Origin: Oerskovia sp042887685
Lineage (GTDB): Bacteria > Actinomycetota > Actinomycetes > Actinomycetales > Cellulomonadaceae
Length of the DNA: 64,000 nucleotides
Assembly: GCF_042887685.1 (NCBI RefSeq)
Contig: NZ_JBHVOS010000014.1
Coordinates: 62,001 to 126,000, forward strand
Direction of reading: 5' to 3'
The translations under genes and the position numbers were made by a program. Below are positions 56,747 through 64,000 of the stretch, in pieces; the stretch's first letter is position 1, and each line of letters starts with the position of its first letter. The notes below the pieces were generated by a model, which did no database searches, was not told where the DNA came from, and saw nothing but the letters and a program-made list of their open reading frames with translations.

Positions 56747-59700
56747 GTGCTGCACCTTCCCGACCTCCGCCTCGTCCTGCCGGGCACCGCCTCCGCGGCC
56801 CCGGTCCGGCTCGACGAGACCCAGCGGGCTGCGCTCGACGCGGCGCGCACGGAGCCTGCGACGCTCGTCGTCGGGGCGCCGGGGACGGGCAAGACGACGG
56901 TGGCCATCGAGGTGGCGGCACAGGCGCTCAGCGAGGGCGTGGACCCGGCCAGGATCCTGGTGGTCGCGGCGTCGCGGCGGTCCGCCGCGGAGGTGCGCGA
57001 CCGGTTGTCGGCGCGCGCGGACCGCACGGTCAGCGCCCCCATGGTCCGCACGGCCGCTGCCGCCGCGTTCGCGGTCCTCAGGGCGCGGGCCGCGGCGACC
57101 GGCGAACCGCCGCCCACCCTCATCTCGGGCCCCGAGCAGGACCTCCTGCTCGCCGAGCTGCTCGCGGGACACCTGGACGGCGAGGGCGTGCCGCTGCGCC
57201 TGCCGGACGGGCTGCCCGAGGAGGTGCTGGCCCTGCGCGGCCTCCGCCAGGAGCTGCGCGACCTCCTGATGCGCGCGGCCGAGCGCGGCCTGACCCCTGC
57301 AGACCTCGACGACCTGGGCGCGCAGCACGACCGCCCCGAGTGGCGGACCGCCGCGCAGGTCTACCAGGAGTACCTCGACGTGACGGCGCTGCGGGTCGGG
57401 ACCCCGGACCTGGGCTCGCGCTACGACCCGGCGGTCGTGGTCGACGAGGCCGCGGAGGCCCTGCTCGCCTGGGAGGACGAGGTCACGGGAGCGCCCCGGC
57501 CCGGGTGGGACCTGGTCGTGGTCGACGACTACCAGGAGGCCACGATCGCGACCGCACGCTTCCTGCGCGTGGTGCACGACGACGGCGCGCGCCTCGTCCT
57601 GCTCGCGGACCCGGACACGGCCGTCCAGACCTTCCGCGGCGCGAGCCCGGCCCTGGTCGGGCGGGCGGCGGCGCCCGTGCGCCGGCGTGCCGCGACGGGC
57701 GAGTTCGACGCGCGCGTCGAGGTCCTCGGCACCGCCTGGCGGCAGGCGGGCGACCTGCGCGAGGTCACGCGGATGGTGACGACCCAGATCGGCACGGTCG
57801 CCGGCGCGGTCCACCGCGGGGCGGCGCCGTCGCCCGCCCCCGCCCCGGAGGACGGCCCGCCGCGTGGTGCCTCGGTCGCCCTGCTCGGCAGCGGCGCGGA
57901 GGAGGCCGCGTACGTGGCCCGCGAGCTGCGTGCCGAGCACCTGCTGCACGGCACCCCCTGGGGACGCATGGCCGTGGTCTGCCGTGCCGGGGCCCAGCTC
58001 GCGACGCTGCGCCGCGCGCTCATCGCGGCCTCGGTGCCCGTCGGCATCCTCGGCTCGGACGTGCCGCTGCGCGAGGAGCCCGCGGTCACGCCGCTGCTCG
58101 CGATCATGCGCGTCGCGGTGGGCCTGCCCCCGGCCGGGTACTCGCGGGGGCTCGACGGTGTGCGTGGCGCGGCCGGGATCGACGACGCCGTGACCCGCGA
58201 CGTGGGGGACCCCGCCGAGACCCTGATCGAGCGGGAGCCCGCCCGGTCCGACGAGCCGGCGACCTTCGACGAGCTCGACCCCGTGACGGCGGCCGCGCTC
58301 GTGACGTCGCCCGTGGGCGGGCTGGACGTGGTCGCGCTGCGACGGCTGCGCCGGGCGTTGCGCGCCGAGGAGCTCGGCTCGGGCGGCGGCCGCACGTCGG
58401 ACGCGCTCCTGGTCGAGGTCCTGCTCGACGAGTCGCGCGCCGCGACGCTGCCCACGAGCGTGCGCCGCGGAGCCGTGTCCGTGGCCCGGGTGATCGCCGC
58501 CGGGCGCGAGTCCACGCACGCTCCCGACGCGACCGCGCAGACCGTCCTCTGGGCGATCTGGAGCGCGACCGGCCTGTCGGACAGGTGGCGCGACGCAGCC
58601 CTGGGCGGAGGGGCCGTCGGTGCGCGCGCGGACCGCGACCTCGACGCGGTCCTCGCCCTCTTCCGCGCCGCGGAGACCTTCGTCGACCGCATGCCGGGGG
58701 CTCCGCCGTCGGCGTTCGTGGAGTACCTCGAGTCCCAGGACCTGCCCGCCGACTCGCTCGCCGCCCGTGCCGCGGGCACGGACTCGGTCGCCGCCCTCAC
58801 TCCCGCCGGCGCGGCCGGGCGCGAGTGGGACGTCGTGGTCGTGGCCGGGGTCCAGGACGGCGTGTGGCCGGACCTTCGGCTGCGCGACTCGCTGCTCGGA
58901 TCCGAGGCGCTCGTCGAGCTCCTCGCGGGGCGCTCGCAGGACGCGCACGGCCTGGGGCCGGACGCCCGGCGGGCCGTCCTCACCGACGAGCTGCGGTCGT
59001 TCGCGGTCGCGACCTCGCGCGCGACGCGGCGCCTGCTCGTGACGGCCGTGAGCGACGTCGACGAGGTCCCCTCGCCGTTCGTCGACCTCGTGTGCCCGCC
59101 CGCCGGGCTCGACGACGACGCCCCCACCACGAGCGGGACGCCGGACGACGGCGACGGCGACGGTGGCGGACGTGCGCCCGACGAGGAGCGCGACCCGCGC
59201 CGCGTCGAGGTGGGCCAGCCGCTCGACCTGCGCGGGCTCGTCGCCTCGGCGCGCAGCCTGCTCGTCGAGCAGGTCGTGCGGGAGTCGCCCGCGACGTCGC
59301 CGGCCGCTCCCCGCCCGGCCGCGCGCGGAGCGCGACCCGACCGGACCGGGGCCCCGGACCTCGAACGGGCCGAGGCCCTCGCCGAGCTGCTGGCCGACCT
59401 GGCGCTCGCGGGCGTCGGCGAGGCCCGGCCCGAGTCCTGGTACGGCGTCAACCCGGTCTCGAGCACCGAGCCCCTGTGGGGGCCCGAGGACACCGTCATG
59501 ATCTCGCCGTCCAAGGTCGAGTCGGTGAGCAGGTGCGCGCTGCGCTGGGCCGTGGAGAGCGCGGGCGGCACGGCCCCCGACGCGACCGCGCAGTCGCTGG
59601 GCAACCTGGTCCACTCGATCGCGCAGGAGGCGCCGCGCGGGACGCACTCCGAGCTCGCGGCCGAGCTGGACCGCCGCTGGCCCGAGCTCGCGCTCACACC

Positions 59701-60238
59701 GGGCTGGCCCGCGACGCAGACGCGCCACAAGGCCGAGGAGATGGTCGGCCGTCTCGCCGGGTACCTGCAGTCCTCGGGCGAGCCGCTGCTCGTCGAGGCG
59801 CCGTTCGAGCTGGAGATCGGCCGGGCCGTGCTGCGCGGGGTCATCGACCGGGTCGAGGACGCCGGGGACGGTGCGGTGCGCGTCGCGGACCTCAAGACGG
59901 GCAAGACCAAGCCGTCGGTCACGGAGGCCGTGACCAACCCCCAGCTCGGCACCTACCAGCTCGCGGTCGAGGGCGGGGTGCTCGACCTGCCCGACGGCAC
60001 CCGCAGCGCGGGCGCGCAGCTCGTCTTCGTGGGTGACGGCAAGGACGCGGGCCTGCGGACGCAGCCCGCGCTGGAGCCCGAGCCCGACGGGTCGAGCTGG
60101 GCGCGCGAGCTCGTCGAGGACGTCGCGGACACCATGGCCGACTCGGTGTTCACGGCCCGCGAGAACAAGCTGTGCTCGGTGTGCCCCGTGCGCCGCTCCT
60201 GCCCCCTCACGACGGAAGGCCGCCAGGTGATCGCATGA
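56747..60238 (+). CDS. adnA: AdnA-like helicase-nuclease subunit
   Basis: A 1163-aa subunit of the AdnAB double-strand-break resection enzyme. The UvrD-like motor has Walker A GAPGTGKTTVA (43-50), ASRRSAAEVRDRLS and motif II VVVDDYQEATIATA (about 258), the DD form typical of AdnA. The C-terminal RecB-like nuclease has RVADLKTGKTKP (about 1045) with the catalytic Asp and Lys. Cysteines in SRCALRWAVE (about 930) and LCSVCPVRRSC (about 1142-1152) would form an Fe-S cluster as in AddB/AdnA. The GTG start follows a weak TGAGAT box at 6 nt. The stop overlaps the adnB ATG (ATGA). Homologous to mycobacterial Rv3202c. Confidence 0.93.
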   Translation: MLHLPDLRLVLPGTASAAPVRLDETQRAALDAARTEPATLVVGAPGTGKTTVAIEVAAQALSEGVDPARILVVAASRRSAAEVRDRLSARADRTVSAPMVRTAAAAAFAVLRARAAATGEPPPTLISGPEQDLLLAELLAGHLDGEGVPLRLPDGLPEEVLALRGLRQELRDLLMRAAERGLTPADLDDLGAQHDRPEWRTAAQVYQEYLDVTALRVGTPDLGSRYDPAVVVDEAAEALLAWEDEVTGAPRPGWDLVVVDDYQEATIATARFLRVVHDDGARLVLLADPDTAVQTFRGASPALVGRAAAPVRRRAATGEFDARVEVLGTAWRQAGDLREVTRMVTTQIGTVAGAVHRGAAPSPAPAPEDGPPRGASVALLGSGAEEAAYVARELRAEHLLHGTPWGRMAVVCRAGAQLATLRRALIAASVPVGILGSDVPLREEPAVTPLLAIMRVAVGLPPAGYSRGLDGVRGAAGIDDAVTRDVGDPAETLIEREPARSDEPATFDELDPVTAAALVTSPVGGLDVVALRRLRRALRAEELGSGGGRTSDALLVEVLLDESRAATLPTSVRRGAVSVARVIAAGRESTHAPDATAQTVLWAIWSATGLSDRWRDAALGGGAVGARADRDLDAVLALFRAAETFVDRMPGAPPSAFVEYLESQDLPADSLAARAAGTDSVAALTPAGAAGREWDVVVVAGVQDGVWPDLRLRDSLLGSEALVELLAGRSQDAHGLGPDARRAVLTDELRSFAVATSRATRRLLVTAVSDVDEVPSPFVDLVCPPAGLDDDAPTTSGTPDDGDGDGGGRAPDEERDPRRVEVGQPLDLRGLVASARSLLVEQVVRESPATSPAAPRPAARGARPDRTGAPDLERAEALAELLADLALAGVGEARPESWYGVNPVSSTEPLWGPEDTVMISPSKVESVSRCALRWAVESAGGTAPDATAQSLGNLVHSIAQEAPRGTHSELAAELDRRWPELALTPGWPATQTRHKAEEMVGRLAGYLQSSGEPLLVEAPFELEIGRAVLRGVIDRVEDAGDGAVRVADLKTGKTKPSVTEAVTNPQLGTYQLAVEGGVLDLPDGTRSAGAQLVFVGDGKDAGLRTQPALEPEPDGSSWARELVEDVADTMADSVFTARENKLCSVCPVRRSCPLTTEGRQVIA

Positions 60239-63200
60239 GCGCCGAGTCGCTGTTCGACGACGTCGACCTCGGGGCTGTCGGGCTCCCGGCGGGAGCCGGG
60301 ACCGTCGGCGCGGCGGGTGCGCACGAGCTGCCCGAGCCGCGGTTCTCGGCCGTGCGCATCGCGGAGATGCTGGGGCGTCCGCGACCCACCGACGAGCAGG
60401 TCGCCGTGATCGAGGCACCCCTCGAGCCGATGCTCGTGGTGGCCGGGGCGGGGTCGGGCAAGACCGAGACCATGGCCGCGCGCGTCGTGTGGCTCATCGC
60501 GAACGACTGGGTCGCCAAGGAGGCCGTGCTCGGCCTGACGTTCACGCGCAAGGCCGCGGGCGAGCTCGCCGAGCGCGTGCAGTCGCGCCTCGTACAGCTC
60601 GACCGCGCCCTGGGCAGGGACGGCGCCGCGCTGTCGATGCTGGACCGGCCCGCGATCTCGACGTACAACTCGTATGCGGCCTCGCTCGTGGGGGACCACG
60701 CGCTGCGCATCGGCATCGAGCCCGGCGCCCGGCTGCTCTCGGAGGCCAGCCAGTGGCAGCTCGCGGCGGAGGTCGTCGAGAGCTGGGCGGGCGACCTCCA
60801 GACCGACGCGGCGTTCTCGACGGTCGTCGGCGCGGTGCTGTCGCTGTCCGGGGCGCTGAGCGAGCACCTGCTGAGCCCCGACGAGGCCCGCGCGGGCATC
60901 ACGGGCATCGTCGACACCGTCCTGGCGACGCCGCTCGGGGGCAAGCGCACCGAGCACTACGCCGAGGTCAAGCGCCTCCTCGGGTCGCTCGGGGAACGCC
61001 ACCGGCTGCTCGACGTCGTCGAGACGTACCAGGAGCGCAAGCGGACGTCGGACTCGCTCGACTTCGGGGACCAGGTCGCGATCGCGGCCAGGCTCGCCAG
61101 GACCGTGCCCGCGGTGGGGGCGGGGGAGCGGGCCCGGTACGGGGTCGTGCTGCTCGACGAGTACCAGGACACGTCCTACGCGCAGGTCGAGCTGCTGTGC
61201 GCGCTGTTCGGCGGGCACCCGGTCACGGCCGTGGGCGACCCGAACCAGTCGATCTACGGCTGGCGTGGTGCGAGCGCGTCGGGCCTGGCGCGGTTCCCCG
61301 AGCGGTTCCGCGCGACGGGCCCCGGCAGCACGGGCGCGCCCGCGGACGTGCGGTACCTCAGCACGTCCTGGCGCAACGACCGGGCGGTCCTGGCAGCCGC
61401 CAACGTCACGGCCGCGCCGCTGCGCGAGGGGGCCACGCGCGTGCCCGTGCCGCAGCTCGACGAGCGCCCCGGTGCGGGGCGCGGTGTCGTGACGGGTGTG
61501 TACGCGGCGACGCTCGAGGAGGAGGCCGCCGCGGTCGCGGACTTCGTCGCCGAGCGCTGGCGCCCGCGCGCACGCCGCCAGGAACGCGTGACCGCCGCGG
61601 TGCTGTGCCGCGCGCGCTCGCAGTTCCTCGCGATGGAGGTCGCGCTGCGCGCCAAGGGGCTGCCGGTCGAGGTCGTGGGGCTCGGCGGTCTGCTCTCGAC
61701 CCCGGAGGTCGTGGACCTCGTGGCGCTCCTGGAGGTCGCGCACGACCCGTCGCGCGGCGACTCGCTCATGCGCGTCCTCACGGGGCCGCGTCTCAACCTG
61801 GGCGCGGCGGACCTGCACGCGCTGAGCAGCTGGGCGGCGGACCTGGCGCTCCGGGACGCGGCACGCCGCCCGTCGACGGACCTCTCTCCCGGTGCCCTGC
61901 CCGACGGCGGAGCGTCCGCCGGTCCGTCGGGTGCGGGCGCGTCGGGTACGACCGACCTGCTGGGCGGGCCCGTGGCGCCTGGCGCGGCGGATCTGCCTGG
62001 CGTCGCCGCGGACGGGACGCTCACGGTGGTCGAGGGTGACGTCGTCGACCACCGGTCGATCGTCGACGCGCTCGACGACCTGCCTGCCCCGGGGCACCCC
62101 GCGCGGGACGGTCGCGTGCTCACCGAGGCCGGGCACGCGCGGCTCGTCGCGCTGTCCAGGGTGCTGCGCGACCTGCGCGGGCAGACGTACCTGTCGCTCC
62201 CGGAGCTCGTGACCCAGGCTGAGCGGGCCCTGGGCCTGGACATCGAGGTGACCACCGCGGCGACGCTCGCTGCGGGCGGGTACGGCGAGGAGATCGGGGA
62301 CCGCGGGCGCGCGCACCTCGACGCGTTCCGTGACGTCGCGGCGACGTTCTCGCAGTCCGCGGACCTTCCCACGCTCGGCGCGTTCCTCGCGTGGCTCGGC
62401 ACGGCCGGCTCGCAGGAGCGTGGCCTCGACCTGCCCGTCCGCGAGCCCGATCCCGACGCGGTGCAGATCATCACGGTGCACGCGTCGAAGGGGCTGGAGT
62501 GGGACGTCGTCGCCGTGCCAGGCATGGTCGACGGGATCTTCCCCAACACCGCCGTGGGGGACAAGGGCCCCACCGACAGCGGCTGGTTCACCGGGCTGGG
62601 CAACCTCCCGTACCCGTTGCGCGGTGATGCCGAGGACGTGCCCGTCTTTCGCTACGAGGTCGCGGAGGACGCCAAGGACCTCGACGGACGGCGCAAGGAG
62701 TTCCTCGCGGCGAGCGGCGAGCACCAGGTCGACGAGGAGCGCCGCCTCGCCTACGTCGCGTTCACGCGCGCCCGCGCCGAGCTGCTGCTCGCCGGGTCCT
62801 GGTGGCGTGACGCGACCAAGCCGCGCACGCCCTCGCCGTTCCTCGTCGAGCTCGCCGAAGCCGGGATCATCAGTGCGTCCGACTGGGCGGGCATGCCCGA
62901 GAAGGACGAGACCAACCCGCGCGACGAGCTGGTCCACGAGGCCGAGTGGCCGCGCGGGGAGGCAGGGGCGGACGGGGCCGCTACGGACCGGGCCGGGGCC
63001 GACGGGTCGCCCACGCCCGCGTCCGTCCCGACCACCGGGCCGCGTGCCCGTGCGGTCGTGCGGGCTGCCGCAGACCGGGTCCGTGGACGGATCGACGCCC
63101 GCGCGTCGCTCTCGGCCGGTACAGGTCGGGGCGGGGATGCGGAGCAGGGTGCGGTCTCGGACGGTCGGGTTCCGCTGCTCGACGGTTCGGGCACGGACCT

Positions 63201-63885
63201 GCGCGAGCTCGCGCGCATCCTGCTGGAGGAGCGGAACCGCCGCGACGCCCGCAGCAGCGAGATCTCGTTCCCGGCACACATCTCGGCGTCGGGACTCGTG
63301 CGGCTGGCCGCGGACCGGGGTGAGTACGCGCTGCACCTGCGACGCCCCGTGCCCGCGCAGCCCACGGTGCACGCGCGCCGCGGCACGCAGTTCCACCTGT
63401 GGGCCGAGCAGTACTTCACGTCGTCGTCGCTGCTCGACGTCGACGACCTGCCCGGCGCCGACGACGAGGACATCTCCCCGGACCTGGACCTCGACGCGCT
63501 CCAGCAGACGTTCCTCGCCTCGGAGTGGGCGGGGCGCACACCGATCGCCGTGGAGGTCGACGTCGAGACGCCCGTGGGCGGGATCATGTTCCGCTCGCGC
63601 ATCGACGCGGTCTTCCCCGAGAGCCCCGAGCACGCGGGCGGCGCGACGGACGCCGTCGTGGTCGTGGACTGGAAGACGGGCAAGGCCCCGCGAGACGCCG
63701 AGGCCCGGCGGACGCGCGAGGTCCAGCTCGCGGTCTACCGGCTCGCGTGGTCGCGCTGGTCCGGGCTGCCCGTCGAGAAGGTCAACGCGGCGTTCTACTA
63801 CCTGGGCTCCGACGAGACCGTGCGCCCGGAGCGGCTGCTCGACGCGGCGGAGCTGGAGGCGCTGGTCGCGGGGCATGGCGCCTGA
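60235..63885 (+). CDS. adnB: AdnB-like helicase-nuclease subunit
   Basis: A 1216-aa UvrD-type helicase fused to a RecB nuclease. Motifs: PTDEQVAVIEAP (Q-motif), Walker A AGAGSGKTETMA (about 70), LTFTRKAAGELAERVQ, motif II LLDEYQDTSYAQ (about 307), VGDPNQSIYGWRGA, TVHASKGLEWDVVAVPG and AYVAFTRARAELLL. The nuclease has VVVVDWKTGK at about 1142-1151, and the conserved His of the family is in GTQFHLWAEQY. AdnB is the lead motor in mycobacteria (Rv3201c). Two low-complexity inserts, about residues 543-604 and 905-978, are Gly/Ala/Ser-rich. ATGA coupling with adnA ensures equal synthesis. Confidence 0.93.
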   Translation: MSAESLFDDVDLGAVGLPAGAGTVGAAGAHELPEPRFSAVRIAEMLGRPRPTDEQVAVIEAPLEPMLVVAGAGSGKTETMAARVVWLIANDWVAKEAVLGLTFTRKAAGELAERVQSRLVQLDRALGRDGAALSMLDRPAISTYNSYAASLVGDHALRIGIEPGARLLSEASQWQLAAEVVESWAGDLQTDAAFSTVVGAVLSLSGALSEHLLSPDEARAGITGIVDTVLATPLGGKRTEHYAEVKRLLGSLGERHRLLDVVETYQERKRTSDSLDFGDQVAIAARLARTVPAVGAGERARYGVVLLDEYQDTSYAQVELLCALFGGHPVTAVGDPNQSIYGWRGASASGLARFPERFRATGPGSTGAPADVRYLSTSWRNDRAVLAAANVTAAPLREGATRVPVPQLDERPGAGRGVVTGVYAATLEEEAAAVADFVAERWRPRARRQERVTAAVLCRARSQFLAMEVALRAKGLPVEVVGLGGLLSTPEVVDLVALLEVAHDPSRGDSLMRVLTGPRLNLGAADLHALSSWAADLALRDAARRPSTDLSPGALPDGGASAGPSGAGASGTTDLLGGPVAPGAADLPGVAADGTLTVVEGDVVDHRSIVDALDDLPAPGHPARDGRVLTEAGHARLVALSRVLRDLRGQTYLSLPELVTQAERALGLDIEVTTAATLAAGGYGEEIGDRGRAHLDAFRDVAATFSQSADLPTLGAFLAWLGTAGSQERGLDLPVREPDPDAVQIITVHASKGLEWDVVAVPGMVDGIFPNTAVGDKGPTDSGWFTGLGNLPYPLRGDAEDVPVFRYEVAEDAKDLDGRRKEFLAASGEHQVDEERRLAYVAFTRARAELLLAGSWWRDATKPRTPSPFLVELAEAGIISASDWAGMPEKDETNPRDELVHEAEWPRGEAGADGAATDRAGADGSPTPASVPTTGPRARAVVRAAADRVRGRIDARASLSAGTGRGGDAEQGAVSDGRVPLLDGSGTDLRELARILLEERNRRDARSSEISFPAHISASGLVRLAADRGEYALHLRRPVPAQPTVHARRGTQFHLWAEQYFTSSSLLDVDDLPGADDEDISPDLDLDALQQTFLASEWAGRTPIAVEVDVETPVGGIMFRSRIDAVFPESPEHAGGATDAVVVVDWKTGKAPRDAEARRTREVQLAVYRLAWSRWSGLPVEKVNAAFYYLGSDETVRPERLLDAAELEALVAGHGA

Positions 63886-63898
63886 TCGCGTCCTCCCT

Positions 63899-64000
63899 CT
63901 ACCCCTCGTTCTCCCCGCTCGTCACCTCGTCGAGGTCGATGAGCATGTCGACCGCGTCGTCGATCACGTCCTGGAGCCCGTGGCGCACGCCGTGCAGCAG
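63899..64000 (-). CDS. C-terminal fragment of an unidentified gene
   Basis: The last 33 codons of a minus-strand gene that enters from the right edge, ending in TAG at 63899-63901, 13 bp past the adnB stop. Codons are nearly all GC-ending. The visible residues (LQDVIDDAVDMLIDLDEVTS) form an acidic helix. Too short to assign. Confidence 0.6.
   Translation of the reverse strand: MLHGVRHGLQDVIDDAVDMLIDLDEVTSGENEG

Noticed and set aside
1..64000. tRNA, rRNA, insertion sequences, attachment sites, replication origin
   Set aside because: No cloverleaf, transposase, integrase or DnaA-box cluster was found by eye. A tRNAscan or IS search would settle short or decayed cases.

Overview
The window is 64 kb of very GC-rich DNA with GC-ending codons, frequent GTG starts, many 1-8 bp start/stop overlaps, and leaderless-type promoters (a TANNNT box exactly 6 nt before the start codon). 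Mycothiol-type (MDMPI) proteins, DUF3107, DUF3152 and an AdnA-AdnB helicase-nuclease pair point to an actinobacterium. The many sugar-degradation genes fit a saprophytic Cellulomonadaceae or Promicromonosporaceae-like genome (lineage is inference). No rRNA, tRNA, CRISPR array, transposase, phage or origin was seen.

Layout. 1-3.3 kb: end of glyA, folD, an MFS transporter. 3.4-6.3 kb: exonuclease III, then an MFS exporter divergent from an HTH regulator with an 18-bp palindrome between them. 6.4-9.8 kb: a large secreted carbohydrate-active protein. 10-15.5 kb: an MMPL exporter convergent with a DeoR-regulated galactose operon in which galT and galK are fused in one frame. 15.6-24 kb: two adaptor/ATPase/permease (MacAB-like) export systems in tandem on the minus strand, with a lipoprotein and a 66-aa protein between them.

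24-34.4 kb: a conserved actinobacterial housekeeping block (mrp, DUF1003, MgtE-N/CBS, GSP17M-like protein) interrupted by a DeoR/SIS/ROK/PfkB/class II aldolase operon that probably degrades an amino sugar of the galactosamine type. 34.4-44.9 kb: a TetR regulator with a DrrAB-like ABC exporter behind a palindrome-rich promoter, a methyltransferase, aminopeptidase P, an alpha/beta hydrolase, an aldo/keto reductase, divergent LysE and Lrp genes, a PHP phosphoesterase and a MarC protein.

45-49 kb is an accessory island, partly of lower GC. It holds a small protein gene followed by a hairpin and a 604-aa helical protein; a DUF2283 protein and an overlapping unknown gene; and a 5'-truncated GIY-YIG-like toxin end translationally coupled to a possible immunity gene. 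49-51.4 kb: a GH20 beta-N-acetylhexosaminidase lipoprotein and a VOC protein. 51.5-63.9 kb: a block resembling mycobacterial Rv3211-Rv3201c (RhlE-like helicase, ferritin-like protein, DUF3107, TetR, DUF3152, adnA, adnB). A few codons of another minus-strand gene close the window.

Genes that plausibly work together: the GH20 enzyme and the secreted multidomain protein could release sugars outside the cell, the SIS/ROK/PfkB/aldolase operon would bring an amino sugar to triose phosphates, and GalTK would route galactose to UDP-galactose. Several drug or peptide exporters and AdnAB cover defence and break repair. The least explained parts are the 45-49 kb island, the GalT-GalK fusion and the PA14/propeller/CBM/DUF1080 protein.
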